Source of the DNA: an uncultured Mollicutes bacterium
GTDB taxonomy: Bacteria > Bacillota_I > Bacilli_A > MAG-NZ
Length of the DNA stretch: 14,754 bases
Reading direction: 5' to 3'
NCBI GenBank assembly: GCA_913064935.1
Contig: CAJYBF010000003.1
Span: 1 to 14,754, forward strand
The notes under the pieces are model-generated. The model did not search any database and was not told the origin of the DNA. It saw nothing but the letters and a program-made list of their open reading frames with translations. Shown here one piece after another: positions 1 through 7,596 of this stretch. A program made the position numbers and the translations under genes. Position 1 is the first letter of the stretch; the number at the start of each line of letters is the position of its first letter.

Positions 1-640
1 AAAAATGATTCTGCATGATGCAGACTTAAAATCGCATGACGTTAACAACACCAGTCAATATAATTTGCCGCCCAATAAAGTGAACTTAAAGAACGCCAGT
101 GCACATGAACAACTTAAAAATACATTTCCTGAGTTATCAGTACAAAAAAATATCGATTTAGATATGGTCATCCTGGATTGTTATGCCGAACACTTAAGTA
201 AAATAGAATGGTTTATCGAAACACAAGCCAGACAACATAAACCGATTCATCTTCACTTATTAAAAAGTATTTCCGGCATTGGCCGTATCCTGTCTCTCAC
301 CATTATTTATGAAATCGGGAACATCAATCGTTTTGACTCTGTTCAAAACTTTGCGTCCTATGCCAGGCTGGTAAAATGTAAAGCCGAATCTGCCGGTAAA
401 AGTTATGGTACCCAGGGAAATAAAATTGGTAATGCGCATTTGAAGTGGGCTTTCTCAGAAGCCGCCGTTTTATATTTACGCGGGAATGACAAAGCGAAGA
501 ACTATTTAACACAATTACAAAAACGGATGAGTAAAGCAAAAGCACTTTCGGCTTTGGCTCATAAACTCGGCCGCTGTATTTATTTCATGCTTAAAGATGA
601 GACGGTATTTGATGAAAGTAAGTTTTTACTTAATGTTATC
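1..640 (+). mobile_element. 3'-truncated IS110-family transposase fragment (left side outside the window)
   Basis: The translated residues 83-196 show the IS110 C-terminal domain (Transposase_20): LLKSISGIG, then YARLVKCKAESAGKSYGTQG with the probable catalytic serine S129, then KIGNAHLKWAFSEAA and KALSALAHKLGR. The N-terminal DEDD (RuvC-like) half would lie upstream of base 1. The similarity fades after VFDESKFL (about base 628), close to where such transposases normally end, but no stop codon follows. The right end of the element, and any bridge RNA there, is therefore missing. The first roughly 600 bases are visibly less AT-rich and use different codons from the rest of the window, consistent with horizontal origin. 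The right boundary is approximate (605-665). Confidence 0.8.
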
Positions 641-2422
641 AATAAATTTTTTGATGAATCGAAAGATTATTCTAGTGCTCTAAGTCTAGGCAATGATTAT
701 TCCTCAAATGGTAATTGGGTTAAGGAATCTGTAGTATATTCAATGATGGTTAGGGCCTCGACTACTTGGGACTTGAATAATGATTCATGTATAGATGATT
801 CAGAAACTGGAACTTTTATTAGAACAATCTTATTACTACCTCTTTTAAAAAAAATGGGTGTAAATATGCTTTCTTTATTGCCAATTTCTAAGTCTTCAAT
901 GAAGGATAAAAAAGGTGAATTAGGTTCTGTATATGGAGTTAGCAATTTTACTGAACTCGACTCGAATCTTAAAGATGATATAACTAACAATGAAATGACA
1001 CTAGAAGAAGAATTTCAAGCTTTGGTCGAAGCATGTCACATGCTCGGAATCAGGGTTGTAATTGATATTATCCCCAGAACCAACTCCGTTAATTCTGATT
1101 TAATATCAGAACACCCAGATTGGTTTTATTGGATTAAATATGAGGATTTAGAAAAATATTCTCCGCCGAAGGTTAAAAAGGTAGGGAACACTCAACCTAA
1201 CATTAAGAACTTGAAATACATATATAAGTCAAAAGAAGTCAAAAGACATATTAAGCTTTTCACAAAGAACCCAAGAGATATAGATAAGGAAAAATGGGAT
1301 AAAATAATTGCCAACTGGATAAATACTGGGGATGAGTTTTTGCTAGATGTTATTAGGAGAGAATTTGGTTTAACAGTTGCTCCAGCGTTTAGTGATCACG
1401 TGAATGATCCTCAACCCCCTTGGTCTGATGTAACATTTTTTAGGCTTTATATGGATCATCCAACTGAGAGCCAGAAGTATCTAAAAAAAGAGTATAACCC
1501 CTACATATTATTTGATACGATAAAAGGGAATGTATTCCAAGGAAATATCATTAACGAGAAACTTTGGAATAAGCTAACTGGAATAATTCCATATTTCCAA
1601 AAATTTGGAATAGATGGTGCAAGGATAGATATGGGGCATGCATTACCACATGACCTTACAGAAAGAATTATTACGACTGCTAGAGAAAACGATCCAGATT
1701 TTGCTTTTATCGCTGAGGAAATGGATGTAAGTAATGCACAATTCGCACTAGATGCGGGATACAATATGATAATAGGAAATGGGTTTTGGATGACACCAAG
1801 ATTAATTGAAGGTAAAACTAGAGACTTCTATTATAATTCTCTAAATCTTCCAACACCAGTTTTCGCCTGTGGAGAAACTCACGATACACAGAGGTTAGCA
1901 GCCCGAAGTCAAGGAAAAGAAGTATTGAGTAAGATGATAACCATTTTGAATATGTTTATGCCTAATGGAGTTCCATTTATAAACTCTGGTCAGGAATTGT
2001 TAGAGGTTCAGCCAATGAATTTAGGTATGGATTGTGAAACAGACGAGGATGAGAATTTACAGATAGATGATCCTTTTTATAAGAAATTGGCTCTATTTGA
2101 TAAATATCAATTTCATTATCTATCTGAAAAAAGATGGATAATACCGAATTTACTTGAGATGGTTAAAAATATTAGAGAAATATATATTGATAGCATTATA
2201 AATTCAAAGTCAGTTGAGTTTATAGACTCAAGATATTTTTTAGGATTTAAATTTTCTATAGAAGATGGATATCTATGTATTATTGCGAATAGTCACATGC
2301 ATAATGAACTAAGTTTCGAAATGCAATCAAACGAGTTATTATTCTCAAGTGAAGATAATGAAACTGTTGTTTATCTTCCAGGTGAAATAAAGATATTTAT
2401 AGTGAGAAATGGTATAATATAA
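5..2422 (+). CDS. Chimeric ORF: IS110 transposase C-terminal part fused in frame to a GH13 glucan hydrolase
   Basis: The frame is open to the left edge, so the ATG at 5 is probably internal and the protein is 5'-partial. Residues 1 to about 208 match an IS110 transposase C-terminal half (details under the mobile element). Residues from about 235 to 805 form a GH13 (beta/alpha)8 protein with no signal peptide, so it is probably cytoplasmic and acts on imported maltodextrins. All three catalytic residues are visible: nucleophile D542 (ARIDMGH), acid/base E571 (IAEEMD) and stabiliser D627 (GETHDTQR). Region I reads D354-IIPRTN, without the usual NH pair, followed by EHPDWFYWI, as I recall for a GH13 subgroup found beside sugar transporters. 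Residues 256-267 form an EF-hand-like loop. No in-frame ATG lies between codons 195 and 247, and M247/M248 are already inside the first conserved strand. The native GH13 start therefore seems lost. malF follows after 26 nt. Exact substrate is unknown. Confidence 0.8.
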   Translation: MILHDADLKSHDVNNTSQYNLPPNKVNLKNASAHEQLKNTFPELSVQKNIDLDMVILDCYAEHLSKIEWFIETQARQHKPIHLHLLKSISGIGRILSLTIIYEIGNINRFDSVQNFASYARLVKCKAESAGKSYGTQGNKIGNAHLKWAFSEAAVLYLRGNDKAKNYLTQLQKRMSKAKALSALAHKLGRCIYFMLKDETVFDESKFLLNVINKFFDESKDYSSALSLGNDYSSNGNWVKESVVYSMMVRASTTWDLNNDSCIDDSETGTFIRTILLLPLLKKMGVNMLSLLPISKSSMKDKKGELGSVYGVSNFTELDSNLKDDITNNEMTLEEEFQALVEACHMLGIRVVIDIIPRTNSVNSDLISEHPDWFYWIKYEDLEKYSPPKVKKVGNTQPNIKNLKYIYKSKEVKRHIKLFTKNPRDIDKEKWDKIIANWINTGDEFLLDVIRREFGLTVAPAFSDHVNDPQPPWSDVTFFRLYMDHPTESQKYLKKEYNPYILFDTIKGNVFQGNIINEKLWNKLTGIIPYFQKFGIDGARIDMGHALPHDLTERIITTARENDPDFAFIAEEMDVSNAQFALDAGYNMIIGNGFWMTPRLIEGKTRDFYYNSLNLPTPVFACGETHDTQRLAARSQGKEVLSKMITILNMFMPNGVPFINSGQELLEVQPMNLGMDCETDEDENLQIDDPFYKKLALFDKYQFHYLSEKRWIIPNLLEMVKNIREIYIDSIINSKSVEFIDSRYFLGFKFSIEDGYLCIIANSHMHNELSFEMQSNELLFSSEDNETVVYLPGEIKIFIVRNGII

Positions 2423-2448
2423 TCAAGAATTTATCGGGAGGACATACT

Positions 2449-4020
2449 ATGTTCGAAAAATTACGTTTTGATAAGAAGATAAAGAGAGTGGTTGCCGATG
2501 TTAAAGAAAATCCGAAGGCATTTAGAATTGCTCTTCGGTCTTTTTTTATTATGGGCTGGGGAACGTTAACGAATAAACACAAATTCAAAGGCATGCCTTT
2601 GGTTATTCTGTTTACCCTTCTTGTATTATTTGAGATTATTACGAGTACCTATTGGTTTGCTCCAGGAGAAATATTTGGAGAGTATGCTCCTGCTGCCGGT
2701 GAAAGAATGTATTTCTTTAGAGATTATGGTGGTTTTTTTGCCGCAGGGATTTGGGGATTTTTCACATTAGGTAAATTAGTTTTAGGTGATACTTACAGAG
2801 GCGAGACTATAAAAGTTTACGATAAAATTATCACTTGGAAATCTGCGGACAATTCTATTGTTTTATTAGGTGAAGGTGTTCTAGCTATAATACTAATTAT
2901 GATTTTTGTTTCTATATGGGTATTACAGATTAGAGATGCTTATAGAATAGCAAAAACAATTGAGGCAACAGGCGAAGTTGAACAATGGCAACAATTCAAA
3001 AAGAAAATGTTTGATGAATTTTTCGCTTATCTTATTGTTATTCCTGCAGCAGTTTTAATACTATTTTTAACGTTAGTTCCATTTGCTTTTTCATTCTTGA
3101 TTGCCTTTACTAATTACACCTCCAAAGTGTCAATTGGTGGACAATTAATCGAATGGGTAGGCTTCCAAAACTTTGGCACTTATTTATTTAAACCAGAGTG
3201 GCTCCTATTCTTTGGAAAAGTACTAGGGTGGACTTTGTTGTTTGCACTTATGTCTTCGATTACCGTATATTTGGTAGGGTTCTTCCAAGCTATGGTTGTT
3301 GAAAGTAAGTATATAAAATATAAAAAGGTTTGGAGAGTATTTATGATCCTTCCTTGGGCAATTCCAGCATTAGTAACTCAAATGGTCTTTAGAAATATAT
3401 TTAGCGCTAACGGTGGATTGGCAAATGAATTGTTAGTAGAATTTGGATTACTAGAACAAGCTAAAACATTCTTTGCTAGTATTGGTTTGATGGGACAAAC
3501 CCATAGTGGGGTAATTCTTTGGTTCAATGACACTATGAATGGACCATTAGCTAAAGTTATGGTTATTTTAGTAAATCTTTGGTTGGGGTCACCCTATTTC
3601 ATGTTGTTAATTGTTGGAGTATTAGGAACTATTCCTGCTGCTCTATATGAAGCTGCTGAGATTGATGGAGCTAATGCTTATAAAAAGTTTAAGTACATTA
3701 CATTTCCTTGGGTTTTGAGGGCGACAATTCCTGTTATAATAACGACGTTTACATTTAATTTCAATAATATGGGAGCCGTTTATTTCTTGACAGAAGGGGC
3801 ACCAGGATATCCAATCGATATGGTTCCTTTGGCAATGAGGGTTACTGGAGCTACCCCGGGTCAGACCGATATCCTTATTTCATGGATCTATAAAATTGCC
3901 TTTGCTAATGACCCTCAACGGTATAACTTGGCAAGTACATATTCTATATTGATATTCGTTATCGTAGGAGTATTCGCAATATATAATCTAAGTAAAGTCA
4001 AATCATTCTGGGAGGATTAA
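2449..4020 (+). CDS. malF: Maltodextrin ABC transporter permease, MalF/MdxF type
   Basis: This is a membrane subunit of a carbohydrate ABC importer (CUT1 family) and would pair with the next gene product. The ABC-transporter EAA loop that contacts the ATPase is clear at residues 400-422 (YEAAEIDGANAYKKF...FPW). About eight hydrophobic segments are visible, near residues 48-67, 143-162, 193-218, 258-280, 295-315, 368-393, 423-445 and 497-517. At 523 aa it is near E. coli MalF (514 aa) and longer than a minimal permease, because roughly 190 residues precede the conserved core. The ATG has a GGGAGG ribosome site at 2436-2441, 7 nt upstream. It lies 26 nt after the GH13 gene and 3 nt before malG, so it is co-transcribed. 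Maltodextrin specificity is inferred from the GH13 and DUF1189 neighbours. No cognate ATPase gene is present, so a shared MsmX-type ATPase is likely. Confidence 0.9.
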   Translation: MFEKLRFDKKIKRVVADVKENPKAFRIALRSFFIMGWGTLTNKHKFKGMPLVILFTLLVLFEIITSTYWFAPGEIFGEYAPAAGERMYFFRDYGGFFAAGIWGFFTLGKLVLGDTYRGETIKVYDKIITWKSADNSIVLLGEGVLAIILIMIFVSIWVLQIRDAYRIAKTIEATGEVEQWQQFKKKMFDEFFAYLIVIPAAVLILFLTLVPFAFSFLIAFTNYTSKVSIGGQLIEWVGFQNFGTYLFKPEWLLFFGKVLGWTLLFALMSSITVYLVGFFQAMVVESKYIKYKKVWRVFMILPWAIPALVTQMVFRNIFSANGGLANELLVEFGLLEQAKTFFASIGLMGQTHSGVILWFNDTMNGPLAKVMVILVNLWLGSPYFMLLIVGVLGTIPAALYEAAEIDGANAYKKFKYITFPWVLRATIPVIITTFTFNFNNMGAVYFLTEGAPGYPIDMVPLAMRVTGATPGQTDILISWIYKIAFANDPQRYNLASTYSILIFVIVGVFAIYNLSKVKSFWED

Positions 4021-4023
4021 AAA

Positions 4024-5058
4024 ATGAAAATTATAAAATTTATCGCAACTTCATTATTTTGTTCATTATTTATAGTAATCCCTGTTTTGATTATTAGATT
4101 TCTATCTTTAGATGCGGGATTACCACTGAAAATAATTTATTCGTTGCTGTTAGCATCGATACTTATTTCCACTCAAGTTGTTTTTGCTAGAAAAAATAAA
4201 TATGGACTTAAGGACTATTTATTGTGGATATTATCACATTCAATCCTTATGGTTAATGTTGCAATCGTATTAATTCCAATTACTTGGATGGTATCTGCTT
4301 CATTTACTGCTGGAGACTTACTATCAGGAGTTCCTGTAATACCTAACCCAAGCGAGTGGACTTTAGATAACTATAAATATTTATTTGAATATCGACGTTC
4401 GTCTGATCAGTTTTTATCTGATTATTTAAAAGCATTTTCTACTACACTTTACATTGCGGTGCTAAACACTATTTTAGTTGTAGTATTGTCATCACTTGTA
4501 GGGTTTGCTTTTTCAAGATACAAATTTAAAGGTAGAAAAGGTATATTACTTACATTAATGGGTCTACAAATGTTTCCAGCATTTATGGGAATGATAGCTT
4601 TATTCATGATGTTTAGACAATTTGGTCTTATAAATAACGCTACAGCATTAACATTTATTTATGTTGCTGGGGCGATTCCTTATAACACATTCATTGTTAG
4701 AGGATTTATGAGAAGTATTCCAAAATCTTTAGATGAAGCGGCTTCAATTGATGGTGCATCTAACCTACAGATTATGACTAAAATAATTATTCCATTAGCA
4801 ATTCCGATAATGGGATTCATCGCAGTAACGGCTTTCATGACTCCATGGATGGACTTTATCTTACCGTCGATTATGATGCCACAAAATGAAACTTTAGCTG
4901 TCTGGTTATTCAGATTCAACCATCTTACTAACGCTACCTACAGGCCACTTAAATTTATGGCAGGTGCTTTAGTGATTGCAGTACCAATTATCATAGTTCA
5001 AATGTACATGCAAAAATATGTTGTTTATGGATTGACTGCTGGAGCAGATAAAGGATAA
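4024..5058 (+). CDS. malG: Maltodextrin ABC transporter permease, MalG/MdxG type
   Basis: This is the second membrane subunit of the CUT1 importer. The EAA loop is at residues 237-261 (DEAASIDGASNLQ...IIIPLAIP), and the C-terminus YVVYGLTAGADKG is the typical MalG ending. At 344 aa it exceeds the usual length of about 280, because two extra hydrophobic segments (about 7-27 and 35-55) precede the conserved core. The core starts near WILSHSILMVNVAIVLIPITWMVSASF-type sequence at about residue 68. The ribosome site GGGAGGA (4010-4016) sits at the very end of malF, and only 3 nt separate the two genes, so translation is probably coupled. The substrate is inferred from context. Confidence 0.9.
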   Translation: MKIIKFIATSLFCSLFIVIPVLIIRFLSLDAGLPLKIIYSLLLASILISTQVVFARKNKYGLKDYLLWILSHSILMVNVAIVLIPITWMVSASFTAGDLLSGVPVIPNPSEWTLDNYKYLFEYRRSSDQFLSDYLKAFSTTLYIAVLNTILVVVLSSLVGFAFSRYKFKGRKGILLTLMGLQMFPAFMGMIALFMMFRQFGLINNATALTFIYVAGAIPYNTFIVRGFMRSIPKSLDEAASIDGASNLQIMTKIIIPLAIPIMGFIAVTAFMTPWMDFILPSIMMPQNETLAVWLFRFNHLTNATYRPLKFMAGALVIAVPIIIVQMYMQKYVVYGLTAGADKG

Positions 5059-5059
5059 T

Positions 5060-5088
5060 AAAAAAAAATCGTGCTTCTAAGAAGCATG
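5060..5088 (-). terminator. Hairpin after malG, shaped as a minus-strand intrinsic terminator
   Basis: Bases 5070-5077 pair with 5081-5088 (CGTGCTTC / GAAGCATG, one G-U pair) around a 3-nt TAA loop. Nine A residues at 5060-5068 precede it. Read on the minus strand, this is a stem followed one base later by a run of nine U, the classic rho-independent layout. On the plus strand the stem is followed only by TAATTTTAT, so there it is at best a weak attenuator or an mRNA-stabilising stem between malG and the next gene. Direction and function are inferred. Confidence 0.5.
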
Positions 5089-5111
5089 TAATTTTATAGG
5101 GAGAAATTAGA

Positions 5112-5933
5112 ATGAGAAATTGGATTAATATATTATTTAAGAATGATGCAATATTTAACAAGCTAAAAGCACCTTTTCTAATATTGATATTAGTGTTTTT
5201 TGTTAATGTAATGTTGGTAAGTGCCCCAATGTTCAATGCACGAGTTACTGTTCAAGTAGACGAGCTGATCGAAAGATTTCCAGGGCTAGTCGATGCCTTT
5301 GATGAGTTGTACGCACTAAACTTGCCGTGTGAGTTTGAAGATACAATTGTTTGCAGTGAGGAAATACCTCCAACAACAGTAGGAGATTATGAATTAGTTA
5401 TTAACGGGACAAGTGAAGAAGCTAACTACATTGAGTTTAGTGAAGAATGGATTAGGATTGCACATACTGAAGATGAAAGTGACCAATTGATTATAACTGG
5501 TACCTATACATTTTTAGATGGCTTAGAGCTAAATAATGTAAGCGAAAGTAAATCATATGAGATGACTGAAACTATAGTGTATGGAATAATTACGAGCGGA
5601 ATCTCAAGTGACTTTTATTTGATATTCGCTGGTCAGTTTATTCAGAACCTTATCTACGCATTAGCTATCGGTGGGATGCTTCTTGCATCCAACTATAGAA
5701 GAACTGAAGGAAAAATCAAGTATTCGGGAACTCTTAGAATTACTGTATTTGCGATGACAGGGCCAGCTCTTTTAACGGCAATAATTGGAATGTTCTTTTT
5801 ACCAATTGCCTCAGTTATGTTTATGACAATCTATTCACTTAGAATGATGTTTATTTATTTCAAACTGATGAATCCTAATCGAGTAAATTCAATAGACAAA
5901 AAAGCGAAAGTTATCGACGTCGTCGAATTATAA
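5112..5933 (+). CDS. yvdJ: DUF1189 membrane protein, YvdJ-like, of the maltodextrin locus
   Basis: The role is unknown biochemically. The family (DUF1189) includes Bacillus YvdJ, encoded beside the mdxEFG maltodextrin transporter, and this gene has the same neighbours. A short cytoplasmic start (MRNWINILF) leads to a transmembrane segment at about 20-39. An extracytoplasmic domain of roughly 125 residues follows, with two cysteines (C73, C81) that could pair. Three C-terminal hydrophobic stretches then lie at about 167-193, 207-230 and 231-252. The acidic, polar middle fits an outward-facing domain that might contact the transporter or binding protein, which is inference. The start is supported by AGGGAG at 5098-5103, 8 nt upstream. 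No terminator is seen before malE, so read-through is possible. Confidence 0.75.
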   Translation: MRNWINILFKNDAIFNKLKAPFLILILVFFVNVMLVSAPMFNARVTVQVDELIERFPGLVDAFDELYALNLPCEFEDTIVCSEEIPPTTVGDYELVINGTSEEANYIEFSEEWIRIAHTEDESDQLIITGTYTFLDGLELNNVSESKSYEMTETIVYGIITSGISSDFYLIFAGQFIQNLIYALAIGGMLLASNYRRTEGKIKYSGTLRITVFAMTGPALLTAIIGMFFLPIASVMFMTIYSLRMMFIYFKLMNPNRVNSIDKKAKVIDVVEL

Positions 5934-5942
5934 AAAATCAAG

Positions 5943-5954
5943 TCGAAACGTTGT
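5943..5954 (+). promoter_or_regulatory. Putative LacI-family (MalR/CcpA-like) operator overlapping the malE promoter
   Basis: TCGAAACGTTGT contains the palindromic core AACGTT with the central CG typical of LacI-family operators, and it partly overlaps the -35 hexamer of the malE promoter. A near-identical 12-mer (10 of 12 bases) occurs at 14643-14654 after the second amylase gene. The position over the -35 would suit repression. The regulator is not encoded in the window, so the assignment is inferred. Confidence 0.45.
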
Positions 5955-5979
5955 TTTTATGAAGTAAAATATGTATAAT
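5951..5979 (+). promoter_or_regulatory. Sigma-A-type promoter of malE
   Basis: A -35 TTGTTT (5951-5956) and a perfect -10 TATAAT (5974-5979) are separated by exactly 17 nt. Transcription would start near 5986, leaving a leader of about 55 nt before the malE ATG. This gives the binding protein its own transcript in addition to any read-through from the permease genes. Confidence 0.7.
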
Positions 5980-6040
5980 ATATACAAGTTTACGTTGCAT
6001 TCATTATGGTAGCGTAGGAAAATGGGAGGAATCAAAAAAA

Positions 6041-7420
6041 ATGAAAAGAGTATTTAGTATATTAATGCTAATGGTAGCTACATTAGTAATCTCAGGTTGT
6101 TCACGCGGGTACGCGGACTGCGAAACACCTGATGGTTCAGAAGCATGTTGGAACTCAACTGACGAATCGTTCAGATGGGAAGACGGAGCTGTAATCGAAA
6201 TAGGTGTTGATAGTGACACTATGGGTGCTGCTTTAGTAGAAAAATGGGATGCGGATTTCCCTGCATTAGCTGGAAAATTAGTATTCAGAAATTATGGTGC
6301 TGCCAATTCTGAAAGTTCAGGAGTTGAAGGTGTTCTTAATGCACAAGGTGAAGCTCCAGACGTTGTGTTAGTAATTGATAATGAAGTAGTTGGTAATGAA
6401 CCAACATTCTTAGCACTTCATGATTACTTCACTGATTTAGTTAAGGAAAACTCTATCACTGACGTTACTGATATTGTTAACGGTAAAGGGACTATTTATA
6501 ATACTGCATTCTATGATGGAATGGCATTCTCTTGGAATGAAACAATGTTCGTAGAACTAGGGTTAGATACTACTGATGCAGATGGTGATAATTTACCAGA
6601 TGCTTACGATACTTGGGAAGAAATTTTCGAAATGGATATTTCAAACCTAGAGTATAAAGGAAATAAAATTTTAGAAGCATTCCCTATTTCATTAGATGAA
6701 GTATGGTCTGGTTATTCTTCATTAACAGCTGATGGTTGGCAATTATTCGAATCTGGTGATTTATCTGATCCTGGATTTGACAGTGATAAATTCTTAAAAG
6801 GATTAGAATTTATTAAAACTTTCTCTGAACAAGGAATCAATGTTGATGAAACTGGTTCTGTAAAATCAGCTCAAGCAATGGGTTGGAGATGGGATGCATT
6901 CTTAAATGAAGAAGCTTACCCATTCTCATTAGTAGGGACTTGGATGGACGTAGCGGAAGCTGAGGAAACAACTAATTCTGACTTCAGATTTGCTCCTATG
7001 CCTACTTATGATGGTGAAAATTTATCACCATTAATGAAAACTAAAGGATTTGTTGTAAATGGTTATACTGATAGTCCATCTGCAGCTTCTGAAGTATTAA
7101 GATGGTTATACACTCAAGAAACAACTACTAGTATGATTGCTAATTCATCTTATTTACCTGCAATGCAAGATGATGGAGATGCTTACCCAACGGTTTCTGA
7201 TGTAAACAAATCAGAATTTGGTTTAGCATTTGTAAACAATCATATGGAACCAGCTGGTACTTTACCAAACAACTCTTCACAAAGAGCTATGAACGTTTAT
7301 TATTCAATCGCTATAAACGATTTCTATAAAGCTGTTTGGGATGGAGATATGACTCCAGAAGAAGCTCAAGATGCAGTAGTTGCTGCAGCTGATGCTTGGG
7401 TTACTGAGAATAACGCTTAA
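6041..7420 (+). CDS. malE: Maltodextrin-binding lipoprotein (ABC transporter substrate-binding protein), MalE/MdxE type
   Basis: This is the extracellular solute-binding component of the importer. A lipoprotein signal peptide is clear: MKR, a hydrophobic stretch, then the lipobox VISGC with C20 as the lipidated residue. The mature 439 residues have the family's two-lobe pattern (SBP_bac_1), including MAFSWNETMF near 161-170, a FVVNGYTDSPSAASEVLRWL segment near 337-356 and a Trp- and acid-rich C-terminus. Residues 179-190 (DADGDNLPDAYD) form a calcium-loop-like DxDxD motif. The ATG follows GGGAGGA (6024-6030) with a 10-nt spacer. The gene lies last, after the permeases, unlike Bacillus where mdxE comes first. 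It has its own promoter and terminator, and visibly regular codon use suggests high expression. Substrate (malto-oligosaccharide) is inferred from the two GH13 neighbours. Confidence 0.88.
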   Translation: MKRVFSILMLMVATLVISGCSRGYADCETPDGSEACWNSTDESFRWEDGAVIEIGVDSDTMGAALVEKWDADFPALAGKLVFRNYGAANSESSGVEGVLNAQGEAPDVVLVIDNEVVGNEPTFLALHDYFTDLVKENSITDVTDIVNGKGTIYNTAFYDGMAFSWNETMFVELGLDTTDADGDNLPDAYDTWEEIFEMDISNLEYKGNKILEAFPISLDEVWSGYSSLTADGWQLFESGDLSDPGFDSDKFLKGLEFIKTFSEQGINVDETGSVKSAQAMGWRWDAFLNEEAYPFSLVGTWMDVAEAEETTNSDFRFAPMPTYDGENLSPLMKTKGFVVNGYTDSPSAASEVLRWLYTQETTTSMIANSSYLPAMQDDGDAYPTVSDVNKSEFGLAFVNNHMEPAGTLPNNSSQRAMNVYYSIAINDFYKAVWDGDMTPEEAQDAVVAAADAWVTENNA

Positions 7421-7436
7421 TTACTAAATAATTATA

Positions 7437-7469
7437 AAATGATAGACTAATTGGTCTATCATTTTTTTT
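7437..7469 (+). terminator. Rho-independent terminator after malE
   Basis: An 11-bp perfect stem (AAATGATAGAC at 7437-7447 pairing with GTCTATCATTT at 7454-7464) encloses a 6-nt loop, TAATTG, and runs into eight consecutive T (7462-7469). It lies 16 nt after the malE stop and separates the sugar operon from jetABC. Confidence 0.92.
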
Positions 7470-7541
7470 GGTTTCTGTAATATTTAATGAGTAATCAATG
7501 AAGATATTATAATAAATTTATGGAAAAGTATATGCAAAAAA

Positions 7542-7550
7542 TGTTATAAT
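7542..7550 (+). promoter_or_regulatory. Extended -10 promoter of jetABC
   Basis: TGTTATAAT matches the extended -10 element TGnTATAAT. The expected -35 position (about 7522-7527, GGAAAA) is poor, as is common when an extended -10 is present. Transcription would start near 7557, about 40 nt before the jetA ATG. The rest of 7470-7596 shows only AT-rich sequence and no other clear signal. Confidence 0.55.
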
Positions 7551-7596
7551 ATAGTAGAATAGAAAACTAGAAAGTTATGGACGGAGGGAGTATTAC

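Noticed and set aside
743..748. ATG pair at codons 247-248 as the native GH13 start
   Set aside because: It falls inside the conserved first strand (VYSMMVR), and the nearest AAGGA is about 15 nt upstream, too far for a good ribosome site.
324..990. Minus-strand open frames opposite the chimeric gene
   Set aside because: They are shadows of the sense coding frame, with no ribosome sites and no recognisable protein pattern.
5943..5956. A true CcpA cre site
   Set aside because: It misses the conserved G and C at two positions of the cre consensus; a LacI-family operator in general is as much as can be said.
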